A stretch of 64,000 nucleotides of DNA from Symbiodinium natans (lineage: Eukaryota; Sar; Dinophyceae; Suessiales; Symbiodiniaceae), in contig CAJNDS010002329.1 in NCBI GenBank assembly GCA_905221605.1, positions 17,501-81,500 on the forward strand, given 5' to 3'. This document shows, piece by piece, positions 22,050 through 34,243 of the stretch. Below the pieces are notes generated by a model that was not told the origin of the DNA, did not search any database, and saw only the letters and a program-made list of their open reading frames with translations. Both the position numbers and the translations under genes were made by a program. Positions within the stretch are counted from its first letter, which is position 1. Each line of letters begins with the position of its first letter.

Positions 22050-24450
22050 AGTTTGGAATGTTGCCGACCGAAGCGGAAATGCCTGACTCCATGAGAGTTT
22101 GTTCGCTGCGACTCTCTAGAAGCTGTGTCGTCGAGTGGCGCAATTTTTTGCAAGCCCAAGTTGACAAGACAGCCTACCCATGCACAACGTGGCACAACCT
22201 TGGTTCGGAACATTCTGCAGGCAGGTCGCTGTACGCGAAGTGCAGAAGCGCCAGAAGTCCCAAAAGAGCGTGTAAATGATACCTCAAGGTCAAACTCAAA
22301 CGACAAGGCCAGTCGAAGTCTCCCCTCGCGCTCCCCTGCACATCCCTGCACTATGCTGGCCAAGATTGGCCAAGTCTCTTGTCATGTCCAGAGAACAGCT
22401 TTGCCATGCCAGATGCCTGCTGCAACGGCTACGGGCCTACGGACTTATAGCCACCGCAAGTCGCTGCGGTGCATACGCGCAGCACCGTACTTCTGCAGCT
22501 TCTCAGCCAAAAAGCTGCAGCACTCGATGGCTCCGGGGAGCGGAGAGCCCAGTTCGATGAGAGGGCTCTTACGGGCCTTTCGGCAGAAGATGCTCGAAAA
22601 GAAGCCTGTACGAGTAGTTTGATTGTAAAAGCATGCGCGCAGTTAGTTTGTGAAAGCACGTGAAAAAGGCTTTCAGATTTCTCAGATTATCTTGGACCTG
22701 TCTGGCTCAGAAACGGCCAAACATGCCCATGCGCAAGCCGCGTAACGTTGAACTTGTGTTTGCACGGGTTGGCTAGTTTGGTTTGGCTGACTCGACGCGT
22801 GGAAGCCGAGCCTGTCTCGTGAAAACTTCTTCTAGACAACATAGCCAACGCTATCAACACATATATCAAACACCGATGTTGTGCTCGGGCACTTAGACAA
22901 CAAAGGCAATTGGCATTGGTTTCCATAGGCGTACTTCCGTTTACTTTTCTCTCAGCATGACTAGACGGACGGATAAGCATAAAAGTCAGATGAGTATCCC
23001 AATTATTCTGTAAGTGTAACGAACCACTGCCCCCAGAATGTTGAAAGGCTAGCACTTACCTTACCTTGTGGCTGCTTCGGCCAGAGTGGCTGCTGCGCAG
23101 GCTAGGCGATATCGGCGATATGGTGATCTAAAATTGATGTAATCACCTCGGCTTCTGGCCGAGAGGCGTCCACAGGATCTGTCCTCCTTCCCCACTTCCC
23201 ATAATCGGAAATCCGCCAAACGCCCCCCCACCCCTTTCTGTGGGACGATTGGGACCTGCTCGAACAGCTTGGAGGAGCTGCAATCAGATGCTGCGGGGGT
23301 TCCAGGCTATGGGCCCCTCCCACAGAGACCACGCCAAACCTTTCCGAAGATCCCTGCGTATCAAAGCTCGCTCAAAGAAACAGGCCCCCTCGAAGACTAA
23401 CATCTTGCCTTTTCTCCGGGCTCTGAGGCTAGCAGGCAACTTTATTCCGAGTTCAGGGAGAATCCTAAAAGTAAACCCCACCACAATTCAACCTGGACTC
23501 ACATCTTCGCACACCGATGAGCCAGGAAGTCGAAAGCACAACCGTACATAGGCGGACAGAAACAGCAAAACACTACGGTCACTGAAGCGGGGATCACAGG
23601 GATTCTATAGATGCCCACATCACCGAAGCCACAAGATGTTGTGAAGAACCACTCCCCGCAACCTTCCGCATTCCGAAGGATCCCTGAAGGGAGGCCAAGG
23701 AGGTGTTTTTCACACATCGGTCAGCATTGGTGGTTACCGGGAAGGTTCGAATCGAAACAGGCTCCTGACCTTGGCCCAAGCCGCGCTGAGGCGCTTAGTG
23801 TCTGTTGCCACAGTTGACGCGTGAACATTTTACAAATGAGAGCAGGATAAAGCAGGGAACTGGTGCTACCAAACGCTTCTGCGAAGAAGCATTCGGAAAA
23901 AAGGACAGTAATTTAATTTAGATGCCTGCTATTGGGGTGGGCGGTCGAGGCTTGGGGGTGCCTAAAGCATGGCTCGAAGACGTCTAGATTTAAAAACACA
24001 CTTGGATTGCTGAATGGTCCATGCCGGGCACACGGTACTAGTAGAAACGTGCAAAACTTCAACTTGTCCAAGCAAGACGAGAATTATCGAGCATTACTCA
24101 CAATCACTGCGCGCATGAACAAAATCATGGATATGAGCTTGTGACCAATCACGGAGCGGTCTTTTGCACCCGCAACGCCTAAGCCAGCTGATGCCAGCTG
24201 GCTGTCCAGCTAGCTGTCCAGCCAGCTGAAGGCTAGCTGAAGGCTGGCAGAAGGCTAGGGCGAGCTGGCTAGCTGCAAGCTTCATGGCTGAGCATTTGGA
24301 GCGCCCTTTCTCGGGCCTTAAGGACTGCTCTGTCGGTCTCAGGCCAAGGACTTTGCCGATTGAGAGCACCTTGGCAACGACCAAAACTTCAAAACTCCTT
24401 CACCCGACGAAGTTCACCCAATTCTTTTGAAATTCGTCACATTTTGAGTC
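22050..24450. other. No supported gene; contains a dispersed repeat copy and an AGCTGG patch
   Basis: Open frames near 22125-22660 exist on both strands without motifs. A dispersed repeat lies at 23139-23336. At 24180-24275 the words AGCTGG/CCAGCT recur many times in both orientations, forming a palindrome-rich patch. Confidence 0.4.
23139..23336 (+). repeat. Dispersed retroposon-like repeat, copy A
   Basis: It shares with 61495-61633 a left module CACCTCGGC...GAGAGGCGTC, a CTCCTTCC motif, and a right module GGTTCCAGGCT.TGGGC.CCT followed by CAGAGACCACGCCAAA. Copy A has about 80 extra bases in the middle and lacks about 17 bases present in copy B. Orientation is arbitrary. Confidence 0.8.
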
Positions 24451-24689
24451 GAACCGTTTTATGTGCAAGCCCTCATGCCAACCTTGTCATTGCTTTTACA
24501 TGTTTATCGTAAAGCATGTTTTTCACACATTGCCTTCGCCTTCTCGCTTGATTCTGTGCCAATGCACAGTGCAACACCTCTTGCCTTTACCGAAGGGTGT
24601 GGCAAACAGGCAGACATACACTCCAACATGGGGGAGGTTCGTATCATCTCCCACGCCTCGTCATGATTGGTATCACCAGAGCAAGAAAC

Positions 24690-27600
24690 AGTAAGAAACC
24701 GACCAAGAGCAAGGGCCCTGCCATCGCCAGTCATTCGACCCAATACAGATGTGGCAGCTTCACGGACTTGTGAGTTCGCACGCTGCAGCAGCTCAGCCAT
24801 TTGGTGGCAAATCTCCTGCTGGGGCGGATCCGCATCAGGCTTCTGATCTCTTGCAAGATTTCTGTTCACAAGCTATTCAGGAAGGTGTTGCATGTGGCAC
24901 TCATGTGGCTCGAGAGACACAAACAGAAAGATGATTCTGTGCAAGTGTGCAAGTGTTCAAGTGACAAGTGCTCATGAGTGGGACCCAGACGCCACAACTT
25001 CTGCAGGCGCCAAAATGCCAGGCGCACTGGGCATGCAATTGGGATGCCCATGGATGCCTGGATGGGATGCCAGGAAGGCTAGGAAATACCAGGAACGGGA
25101 GCGGACGTTGGGGACCCGGGTCGGCTAAAATGGAAATTGAGAAGAACCTGTTTGGCAGGGCAGCACCCGGACCGACCCTCCTGGCCGCAAGGTTTTGAAA
25201 CTCCTTAAGCAGCCTTACGTTGACTTGCTCTTGAGCCTGTGACAGAGCATGTTGGCAATACTGTGTCGTTTGCAACGGGGACGCAATCTTGTCCCAGAGC
25301 CGGGACTGAGGAAGTGCTGAGCTGCTGAACTCAGTCCTGTCACCCGACCTACGCTTGCAAGGGCTGCAAGTAATTTTTCAGTCGTTCTTGCGGGGTTTCT
25401 TGAAAGGATGTGATTCTCTTGACGCCTACCTCTCATCCAGTCAGGTCAAGACGTGATGGACAATGCACACTCAAACAATCACGTACGCACCGAAGGACTT
25501 CCAGTCCTCTTCGTGACTGCTAGCTGGCAGATTGGACAGGAGCTCGATTGCAGTCACGACAACGGTGGAAGCTTCGTCCTGCTGCCAGCTCTGGATTCCA
25601 AGCAGGGTCCACGTCACAGGTTTGGGCAAGGAGCTCTCATGAACAAACTGGCTACAATTGAACATCTGTCGTGACACTGTGGGTCAAGCGTTCTACAGCA
25701 CTAAGTCTACGATTCAACACTATTCTACCGGGCACATCGGGCACGTCGGGCACATGCACGGCGCCACACTGCGCCCACCACATCCCACCGTGCAGGAACT
25801 TTTTTCACCATGCCCGGCCCTCTTCCCAATGGAAGCCTGTCACAGGCGAGCCTTGCGGAGGGGCTCTTCAAAAACTATAAGCAAAAAATTGCAGGGCGGT
25901 CGCCCGTGGGGGTGCATATACGCCCGACGCCTGAAGACACGTTTTGAGGACACGTGCTTGGAATGCACCGACCCCCTGACGCCACGCACTGATGCCACTT
26001 CCCGTGACGACCTGTCTTCGTTCTGCGCCTGATGCCACGTTCTGACGCCGCATCATTGACGACACATGGAGTCCTGACGCCACGTCAGCTTTTGACGCCA
26101 CTACGCCACCTCCGGGGAGGACAAGCGCAGCTTTTCGCACGATTTCTCGTTTATGTTTGCCTCCTTCGGGGCCTGTGACGCCATTTTGACGCCATGTTGG
26201 GCGATGCCACGCCAGGTCCGATGGCGCCACGTGTAATTTACTCGCGACGCCATGTGAGCTAGTGACGCTCACGTGTTGACGCCACGTAATTCGACACCCG
26301 CCACGTGAGCAAGTAACGCCACATTTTGACACCACGTCTGGCAACGCCACGTGGCTGATTGACCACGTGAGCTACTTTCGCCACGTTTTGACGCCACGAT
26401 CGGCGATGTTCTTGTCTTCACGACGCCACGCTTCGACGCCGATGCCACGTGGCTTCATGACGACTCGTGGTCTATTGACGGCAGGTTTTGACGCGACATG
26501 TGTCCGGTGTGGAGCTGAGGACTTCAACAGCACCTCAAGGCTTGGACCTAAGCTGCAGAAGCTGGCGCGAAAAGCCTTCATCGGGAAATTGGGCTTGGTT
26601 CAAAGGTTGGGGATGGTTGGGGGTGAGAGCAGAGGGGCCTTATGAGATAAGGGTTTACGGTAGAGGAAGCTTTGCTGTCGCACAAAGGAATATCCCAACA
26701 CGCCAGCACCATCATGCACCGGCGCAACTTTAAGAATATTGATCTAAGCTGAGGCCTTTCTGGCGTGCGCACAGTTTCAGAAGCCTGTTCACGCGCGAAC
26801 TCTAGGACTCTAAGGCAGGCGCGAACCCAAAGGCGGGAAGGTAAGGTGGCAAGGAGGGTTCTTTGGGTTTGTAGATGTTCAGGTTTGAAGGTTAGGACGA
26901 GTGTGGTTCCGAAACAGGATGGAGAATCGGAGTCCCCAAGGAATCTCTTGGTGCATATGCAGGCATGTGCTCACGGCTTGGTCCCCCTTGGCGTGTCTTT
27001 GCCAGAACTGTCTGCGGGAAGTGTCTTCGCGACGCCACGTGTCTTCATGACCTCACGTGTCTTCGCGGGAGCTGTCTTCGCACGTGTCTTTGCGGGAGCT
27101 GTCTGCGGGAAGTGTCTTCGTTTGCTCATGCGTCTTCGTGACGCCACGTGTCTTCGCTTGCCCACGTGTCTTCGCGAAGCTGGGGGTCTTCGCCGGGCCT
27201 GTCTTCGGGAAGTGTCTTCGCGACGCCACGTGTCTTCATTCTCTAGGAGGCGCCTTCCCCACCTGTTTGCAATGTCTTGGCTCTAGTGTTCGAGTGAAGT
27301 GTCTTCTGACGCCCATATGCGTGGTTGTCAAAATCACGACTCCTTTTGGGGTACTTAAAATATCGGTGCCGTATTCTAATCGGGATCCAGAAAGTAAGGG
27401 ACCATCATTTTGACAACCACCCATATGTCTTCGCGACGCCACGTGTCTTTGATGATTCGTGCCACTTGAATTCCGAAGCTTGTGTAACCAATGCGACGCA
27501 GCTACAAAAGGAATCAGCAAAGCATTACATATCCGATGGGTCCTTCGTGCACACCAAAAGCAAGTCGATCAAACGATCTTGCATCGGCTCCAACGCTGCC

Positions 27601-30600
27601 AGGCTCTGCATAGCTTCCAGTCGAACTGACTCGTCTGTGTCCTTCCAAGCCCCTGTTCATCAACTCTTTGTGGCTCCACCGTGGGACATCTGCGTGTGAT
27701 CACAGCTCACAACACTGCAAACTTCCTGTCCTGCAGAAGACTCCCGAGAACCTCTGTAGCTTCCTCTGATGGAGAAGCGCAGCGCCTGTTCAGCCACAGC
27801 TACTTGTCGAGCTGGTGAAAGCTGCTGAGTAGACCCAGCAAAACAATACAAAACAATGATGCCTGAGCCGAGCGCCCTGGTGACCCTGACAGTTTCCCTG
27901 ACTTTCCTCAGCCCTTGATTTGAGGTGCGAGTAGGACTACAACATGCTCGAAGCCGTTCTGGTCTCTACGTGTCGCCGTGGCGACCGTCACTGGACGTGG
28001 CGAATGCAACGAGTATGCCATTGTTCAACCATGCCCTTGCTGTCCCTCTGAAGGCTTTCCGTGGGTTTACAATCAAGGCCTGCACAAGCCTTCAAGCTCA
28101 AGCTCCACTGTGAAGTTGCTTGCTTCCACGGAGGCAAATCTAATCGTCCTTCCGTCGAAAGTAGCATTCGTACCGTCTGCGCAACATTGCAGGACCCACA
28201 CGGACGCATGATGCTGTATGTATGATGTTTGGCAACGTGTATGTGTCATGGAACAGTGTCATCTGGCGCGGATGGCCTCAAAGCACGAAGAGCTGCTGAT
28301 TTGATGGCCACATCTGCTTCGCGGCAAAGATTCAGAAGACAAGCAGTAACTTCTGGCCGGGGATTCTCTATCACCTTGGGCATCATCTCGATTGCTGCGC
28401 ACCGCGACCATCCGTAAATGTCGCCTTGAATCAGCTGCATGAGCACGCCAAGTGCCACGTCATCACCAGGCCGGCAAAGCTTACCAAAGGTGACTTTGCA
28501 AGCCTCTCTTACAGAACTGTTGTGATTTTGAAAGCCGTGTGCAAGATTTGCCAACACTGCTTCGGAAGGCGAACCCTGCTCTTTGGCCAAGGCTAAAAGG
28601 TTATGGACATAATCTTTTCCTCCAGTAGCAGCTGTCTTGGTCGCCAATGCCACGAGCACGCCCGTGCGAGCCTCTTCAATCTTGTCAGGACATTGCTCAG
28701 CAACCCTTTTCAGAGCACGCAGTGCGGCCACTATTGGAGGAGTCCCGTCTTTCTCGAGAACACGTTTGGCATGAAGGAGGTAAGTGGAAAGTGTGTCAAT
28801 GACGGACTGGTCGGATGCCCGAGCATGTAAGGCTAGCGCTTTGAGAGTGTCGAGACGGTCAATGCGCCGATTCCGGTGCATCTCCTGGCAAAGAGCCCCG
28901 ACAGCCTCCGCATAGGACGATGGCGAGATTTGCAGCAGAGCACTGGCGACCACGACGAGATGATCGCCAGTGACGTTCTTCAACACTTCCTGAGCCCAAA
29001 TGGGGATTGCATTGAAACCCTCCTTTTTGCTATGTCCATCTCACTGCTACTCTTGATCCCCTGAACCCTAAACTTTTTTGGGAGTGCGACAACCCATCCG
29101 TTGAGTGATGAAGCTTCACGGATGTGACCGTCTTTGTCGTTGCTTCTTCTTCCTTGTCATATTACAGGTCAGACACGTCAGGCACAGTGTCCGTGACAAA
29201 CGGGCGTGTCCGCTGCTACACCAAGAGGCACAGAGTTTTTGCACAACCCGAAGTGCTAGCAGCGCTAGACTGCGAAAGCTCATCGGCATGACGGCCAATG
29301 ACGGCTTTCATTTTTTTAAGTCTAGCAGTCTAGCAAACACAGAAATAACAGTAGCTTGAAAGCTGGAAGATGCTTGGAGGCATCTTTTGAACACCGCCAA
29401 CATGTGACATAAAGGTGCCATTGGATCAGCTGGTCAAAAGCCTCCTGATTCAGTGCAAAAGCGGGAAAGCGGACACTGCGATCACTCAACATCTAGAGAC
29501 AGAGCAGAGTGTCGAGAGTCCTCCCTGCATTGAAGGAGTAAACTGAGTAAAACATGGTTTGGCCACAACAGCGGCATACGCCGACAACACCCTTTCAACC
29601 TCGGCACCACCAACTCAAGGGACCTTCTTGGTAGGGTTTAACTGAGTTTAACGAGGAGGTGGAAAGCTATTTTGAATAGCTTTGTTCAGCTCTGCTCAGA
29701 ACTCAGAACTACACTTCGTGTGTCAACGCTAAGGCCAATGAAGCCAAGCCCAGGCACGCGAAGAGCACTAGTGATGTTCTCCTCCTCCTGATGGGCGTTG
29801 ATGGGCTCTTTATTAGGCTCTGGAGGTGAACCGAATATCCACCGGCCGGGACACAACCGATGCGCATGGGGCCTTACTCTTACAGGTACCTATGTTCGAA
29901 GCTTTCTTGGACCCCAAGAGGTCGTTGGTGTGCTTAAGTGTGCTCATGTCATGCATCGCGCTACTCCAGCGCGCATAGGTTCGCAAAGGTCTTTACCCTT
30001 GCAGTAAAAGTGTAGGACCTGAATCTGTTTGTAAGCCCTCACAAAACTCATCAGGCTCCTTGGTTTGACGTACTGGTGCTTTTACTGCATCGATCTGAAC
30101 CGTGACTGAAGAAGGGATGACAAGCATGTTGAAGAAAGCCTCACACCACCTGCACGAGAATCTGGTTGTCGAGCGAGAGTTCCAGTATCTGTGCCTTCAC
30201 TACCTCTTCTATCACTCTGAACTGCGATTTTGACACCACTTCCCGCCAACACTCCTCGATTTCTGAAAATAGAAAAACTGCACGACTCCATACTTCCAGA
30301 ACTCAACACTCAAAGACTTTTGGGGAAAAACATTAAGGGAAACGTGTACGTATGTATTAAATCTGAGCAATGCCTATAAGGGGACCCCCCCCCCCCCCCC
30401 CCCCGCTTCCAGCCATGCTGTCAAGATCAAGGTGGACATGCCTGACGTGCTGTCGCTGCAGCTGCTGCGGCGGCGCGCGACTGCATCCAGACTGGGCGAT
30501 CAGGCTGCAATCTCTCCAAGAGAAGGCTGGTTGCCTTGGGTTTGGTTAAATGAATTCTCCTCTGTGCATGTGTTGTTGGCTTAGGATGTGAGAAATCTGG

Positions 30601-31545
30601 TCAGAATCCAGTGAATGCAGTCAAAGACTCCGTCTGATACTCTCTCTTGCTCACAATCGCCAATGCGTCGAAGACAAAGGCTTGTGATGAAGGAGGATCA
30701 GAGGAAGGAGCTCGGAATATTGAATCAACGACACCTGGCACTGAAGCAACAATGGCAACAATCCTGCAAATCCCCGACGCGCTTGCGACTGCCATGCTGT
30801 CAGGGTGCATCCAACCAATTCGCCTGAATCCTTAGACCACAGAAGAAAGGTTTGCTTCCACCCCACTGGCGGAGGGCAACCAGGTTGCTCTCCTTCTCAA
30901 TTCTGACCCGCATGTGCAAAAATGGCTGTCAAGCCACAGCAAGCGCTTCCATTGCTTTGAAGTGCTGCATTGCGAATTGGCGGGTCTCATCGCTCCCAGA
31001 ATTCAGTGCTTTTGTGATCCTCTCCTGTAGTCGAAGCTGTGAACACATGAGGGCTGGCACTGACAGATGTGGGTTCGTGGTGCCTACACACAAACTTCTG
31101 ACCAAATCTGCCAGAGCTATCCAAAATATCCAAAGCTCCAACACGCGGAAATCTCCAGGCGCAAGGTGGGCCAGGGCTGCGATGGCCTGAAGGGTGTCAT
31201 GGGGTAGGGTCCGGTTTGCATGTCACCGCAGTCACCACCATCACGTTTTATTTTGTCATGGAACCCTCACTTATGCCACTGCTTTAGAACACGAAGCTGT
31301 TTGTAAGGGAGCGGATCGCAATGGCAATGGACTGGGAAGGAGGAGGCAGGGCAGGGCTTACACAACCTTGCACAACGGAACTCCTCCTTGGTGAGCATCT
31401 GCTGTGGCGGGGTTGGCAGGGCGTCCAACAAGAAGGCTGCAGCCTCCGGATCTGAGTCCCATGCATTTTGAACCGATTGCAATGCTGCCTCTCGGACAGG
31501 ACCACTGGGAGCCAACAGCTTCTCCGCAAGTTCTTGTAAGGCTCG
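24690..31545 (-). CDS. HEAT-repeat protein, multi-exon, incomplete
   Basis: Minus-strand exons encode paired-helix repeats. 31545-31367 (RALQELAEKLLAPSGPVREA) has the donor AAG|GTTGTG. About 31198-31137 reads DTLQAIAALAHLAPGDFRVL with a GC donor, and 31024-30935 reads ALNSGSDETRQFAMQHFKAM. 28989-28277 is a 713-base exon with at least five repeats, including VREACKVTFGKL and AAIEMMPKVIENPRPEV, and a GC donor. About 27795-27711 reads PSEEATEVLGSLLQDRKFAV with donor GTGAGC. 27652-27525 reads TDESVRLEAMQSLAAL and then a stop. 25581-25500 and 24815-24690 (ANSQVREAATSVLGRM) are more. HEAT arrays are scaffolds for protein binding. The stop at 27525 means the lower exons may be a second gene or an alternative end. 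Introns are large and repeat-rich, and the N-terminus was not located. Confidence 0.7.
25980..26480. repeat. Cluster of GACGCCACGT motifs (left cluster)
   Basis: The 10-mer GACGCCACGT or one-base variants occurs more than 20 times at irregular spacing of 10-40 bases, in places extended to CCACGTG. It is too regular for chance and too irregular for a simple tandem array. It lies between exons of the HEAT gene. Confidence 0.8.
26995..27450. repeat. Cluster of CGACGCCACGTGTCTTCG motifs (right cluster)
   Basis: The unit CGACGCCACGTGTCTTCG and relatives (GCGGGAGCTGTCTTCG, GGGAAGTGTCTTCG) recurs about 12-15 times. It shares GACGCCACGTG with the cluster at 25980-26480, so the two probably share origin. 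Confidence 0.8.
28277..28989 (-). CDS. Main HEAT exon (713 bases)
   Basis: The largest exon of the HEAT gene starts after GGGCTCAG and ends AG|GCCATC (GC donor). It encodes about 237 residues of consecutive helix pairs with the usual hydrophobic spacing and VR/EA or P-x-V at turns. Repeats begin near residues 20, 60, 100, 150 and 195 of the exon. No catalytic motif is seen. Confidence 0.75.
30385..30405. repeat. Poly-C tract
   Basis: An unbroken run of about 20 C follows GGGGA. It is one of several long G/C homopolymers in the window (others near 17664, 17796, 44136, 47851, 50687 and 51429). Confidence 0.95.
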
Positions 31546-32027
31546 CTGTGGACATTTGCTTCCCATCCTTCCAACATCTTCCAAACAGACCCAGGAACTG
31601 TCTTGATCATGGTCTTGCAATGTCTTGCGCTAAGAAAGAACTAGACACCGATTATCCCGAAAGCAATCAGTGCGAAGATATCAACTGACACGTAGAGTTG
31701 GTTGTGTTGTCAGTGCGGTGATGGTGGTGTGGCGTAGTAGGATAGGAAGCAGGTGTCGCGTCGACAGCGAAAAGGACGCGAAACGCAAAGAAGATGGAAT
31801 AGAATAGGCAGTGTAGAGAGGCCGTGTATAGCTGAGGCGATGGTAGCGCGATGACGGCAATGGGGTGATACCACGTACACATGCCAGCATGCAAAAGTCC
31901 CACATGGCCTGAGGCGCCTGCTGCCATGTTGTGAACAGATCAAAGCATAGCTCTGCATGAGCGCAGGACAAGATGTCATCCGCAATGATTGCGCGCCCAC
32001 ACGAGAGCCGTCGCGCTATTTGCTGCG

Positions 32028-33017
32028 CCGTTTTCGAAGCTCCAGAGTTCCGCGCCCACGGTGTTTGCGAGGTTTTCGAAGCCCCGGAGTTCCGCGCCCA
32101 TGGTATTTGCGAGGTTTTCGAAGCCCCAGAGTTCCGCGCCCACAGTATTTGCGACGTTTTCGAAGCCCCATGAGTTCCGCGCCCACGGTATTTGCGACGT
32201 TGTCGAAGCCCCAGAGTTCCGCGCCCACGGTATTTGCGAGGTTTTCGAAGCTCCAGAGTTCCGCGCCCACGGTGTTTGTGAGGTTTTCGAAGCCCCAGAG
32301 TTCCGCGCCCGCGGTATTTGCGAGGATTTCGAAGCTCCAGAGTTCCGCGCCCACGGTATTTGTGAGGTTTTCGAAGCCCCAGAGTTCCGCGCCCACGGTA
32401 TTTGCGACGTTTTCGAAGCCCCAGAGTTCCGCGCCCACGGTGTTTGCGAGGTTTTCGAAGCCCCGGAGTTCCGCGCCCACGGTATTTGCGAGGTTTTCGA
32501 AGCCCCAGAGTTCCGCGCCCACGGTATTTGCGACGTTTTCGAAGCCCCATGAGTTCCGCGCCCACGGATTTTGGACGTTGTCGAAGCCCCAGAGTTCCGC
32601 GCCCACGGTATTTGCGAGGTTTTCGAAGCTCCAGAGTTCCGCGCCCACGGTGTTTGTGAGGTTTTCGAAGCCCCGGAGTTCCGCGCCCGCGGTATTTGCG
32701 AGGTTTTCGAAGCCCCAGAGTTCCGCGCCCACGGTATTTGCGACGTTTTCGAAGCCCCATGAGTTCCGCGCCCACGGATTTTGGACGTTGTCGAAGCCCC
32801 AGAGTTCCGCGCCCACGGTATTTGCTAGGTTTTCGAAGCTCCAGAGTTCCGCGCCCACGGTGTTTGTGAGGTTTTCGAAGCCCCAGAGTTTCGCGCCCGC
32901 GCCCACGGTGTTTGCGAGGTTTTCGAAGCCCCGGAGTTCCGCGCCCACGGTATTTGCTAGGTTTTCGAAGCCTCAGAGTTCCGCGCCCACGGTATTTGCG
33001 ACGTTTTCGAAGCCCTA
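32028..33017. repeat. Satellite array 1: 42-base unit, about 23 copies
   Basis: The unit TTTTCGAAGCCCCAGAGTTC plus CGCGCCCACGGTATTTGCGAGG repeats with period 42 and each copy carries TTCGAA. Because 42 is divisible by 3 and the unit lacks stops in several frames, frames of 310-353 codons are open on both strands with 14-residue repeats (FSKPQSSAPTVFAR on plus, NTVGAELWGFENLA on minus). I treat these as artefacts unless RNA shows otherwise. Confidence 0.95.
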
Positions 33018-33281
33018 GAGCGACTTTCCAGCTACGGCAGCTCCGGGCGTCCGCGGCGTACTACGTTTGTACTACAAAAAGTCGACTTTCCAGCTACGGC
33101 AGCTCCGGGCGTCCGCGGCGTACTACATTTGTACTACAAAAAGTCGACTTTCCAGCCACGGCAGCTCCGGGCGTCCGCGGCGTACTACGTTTGTACTGCA
33201 AAAAGTCGACTTTCCAGCCACGGCAGCTCCGGGCGTCCGCGGCGTACTACGTTTGTACTACAAAAGTCGACTTTCCAGGAG
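33018..33281. repeat. Satellite array 2: 62-base unit, about 4 copies
   Basis: The unit GTCGACTTTCCAGCTACGGC continues through CTCCGGGCGTCCGCGGCGTA to CTACAAAAA and repeats with period 62 (starts near 33020, 33082, 33144, 33206). It abuts array 1 on the left and array 3 on the right without unique spacer. Confidence 0.95.
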
Positions 33282-34243
33282 AGGAAGAAGAAAAGAAGAG
33301 CAGAGGAAGAGGAGAGGAAGAGGAGAGGAAGAGGAGAGGAAGAGGAGAGGAAGAGGAGAGGAAGAGGAGAGGAAGAGCAGAGGAAGAGCAGAGGAAGAGG
33401 AGAGGAAGAGGAGAGGAGAGGAAGAGGAGAGGAAGAGGAGAGGAAGAGGAGAGGAAGAGGAGAGGAAGAGGAAAAGAAGAGGAGAGGAAGAGGAGAGGAA
33501 GAGGAAAAGAATAGGAAAAGAAGAGCAGAGGAAGAGGAGAGGAAGAGGAGAGGAAGAAGAGAGGAAGAGGAGAGGAAGAGGAGAGGAAGAGGAGAGGAAG
33601 AGGAAAAGAAGAGGAGAGGAAGAGGAGAGGAAGAGGAGAGGAAGAGGAGAGGAATAGGAGAGGAAGAGGAGAGGAAGAGGAGAGGAAGAGGAGAGGAAGA
33701 GGAGAGGAAGAAGAAAGGAAGAGGAAAAGAAGAGGAGAGGAAGAGCAGAGGAAGAGCAGAGGAAGAGGAGAGGAAGAGGAGAGGAGAGGAAGAGGAGAGG
33801 AAGAGGAGAGGAAGAGGAGAGGAAGAGGAAAAGAAGAGGAGAGGAAGAGGAGAGGAAGAGGAAAAGAAGAGGAAAAGAAGAGCAGAGGAAGAGGAGAGGA
33901 AGAGGAGAAGAAGAGGAGAGGAAGAGGAGAGGAAGAGGAGAGGAAGAGGAGAGGAAGAGGAGAGGAAGAGGAAAAGAAGAGGAAAAGAAGAGCAGAGGAA
34001 GAGGAGAGGAAGAGGAGAAGAAGAGGAGAGGAAGAGGAGAGGAAGAGGAGAGGAAGAGGAGAGGAAGAGGAGAGGAAGAGGAGAGGAAGAGGAGAGGAAG
34101 AGGAGAGGAAGAGGAGAGGAAGGGGAGAGGAAGAAGAGAGGAAGAGGAAAAGAAGAGGAGAGGAAGAGGAGAGGAAGAGGAAAAGAAGAGCAGAGGAAGA
34201 GGAGAGGAAGAGGAGAGGAAGAGGAGAGGAAGAGGTGAGGAAG
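33282..34243. repeat. Satellite array 3: 11-base purine unit, about 87 copies
   Basis: The unit GAGGAAGAGGA is almost purely purine for about 950 bases, with rare C (GAGCAGAGG) and T interruptions. An 11-base period gives an 11-residue repeat (RGRGEEEERKR) with all frames open, which explains the 341-567-codon frames here. Confidence 0.95.

Noticed and set aside
23690-23755. A-box/B-box pair (GGCCAAGGAGG and GGTTCGAATC) on the plus strand
   Set aside because: Neither the D-stem nor the T-stem pairs, so a tRNA is not supported.
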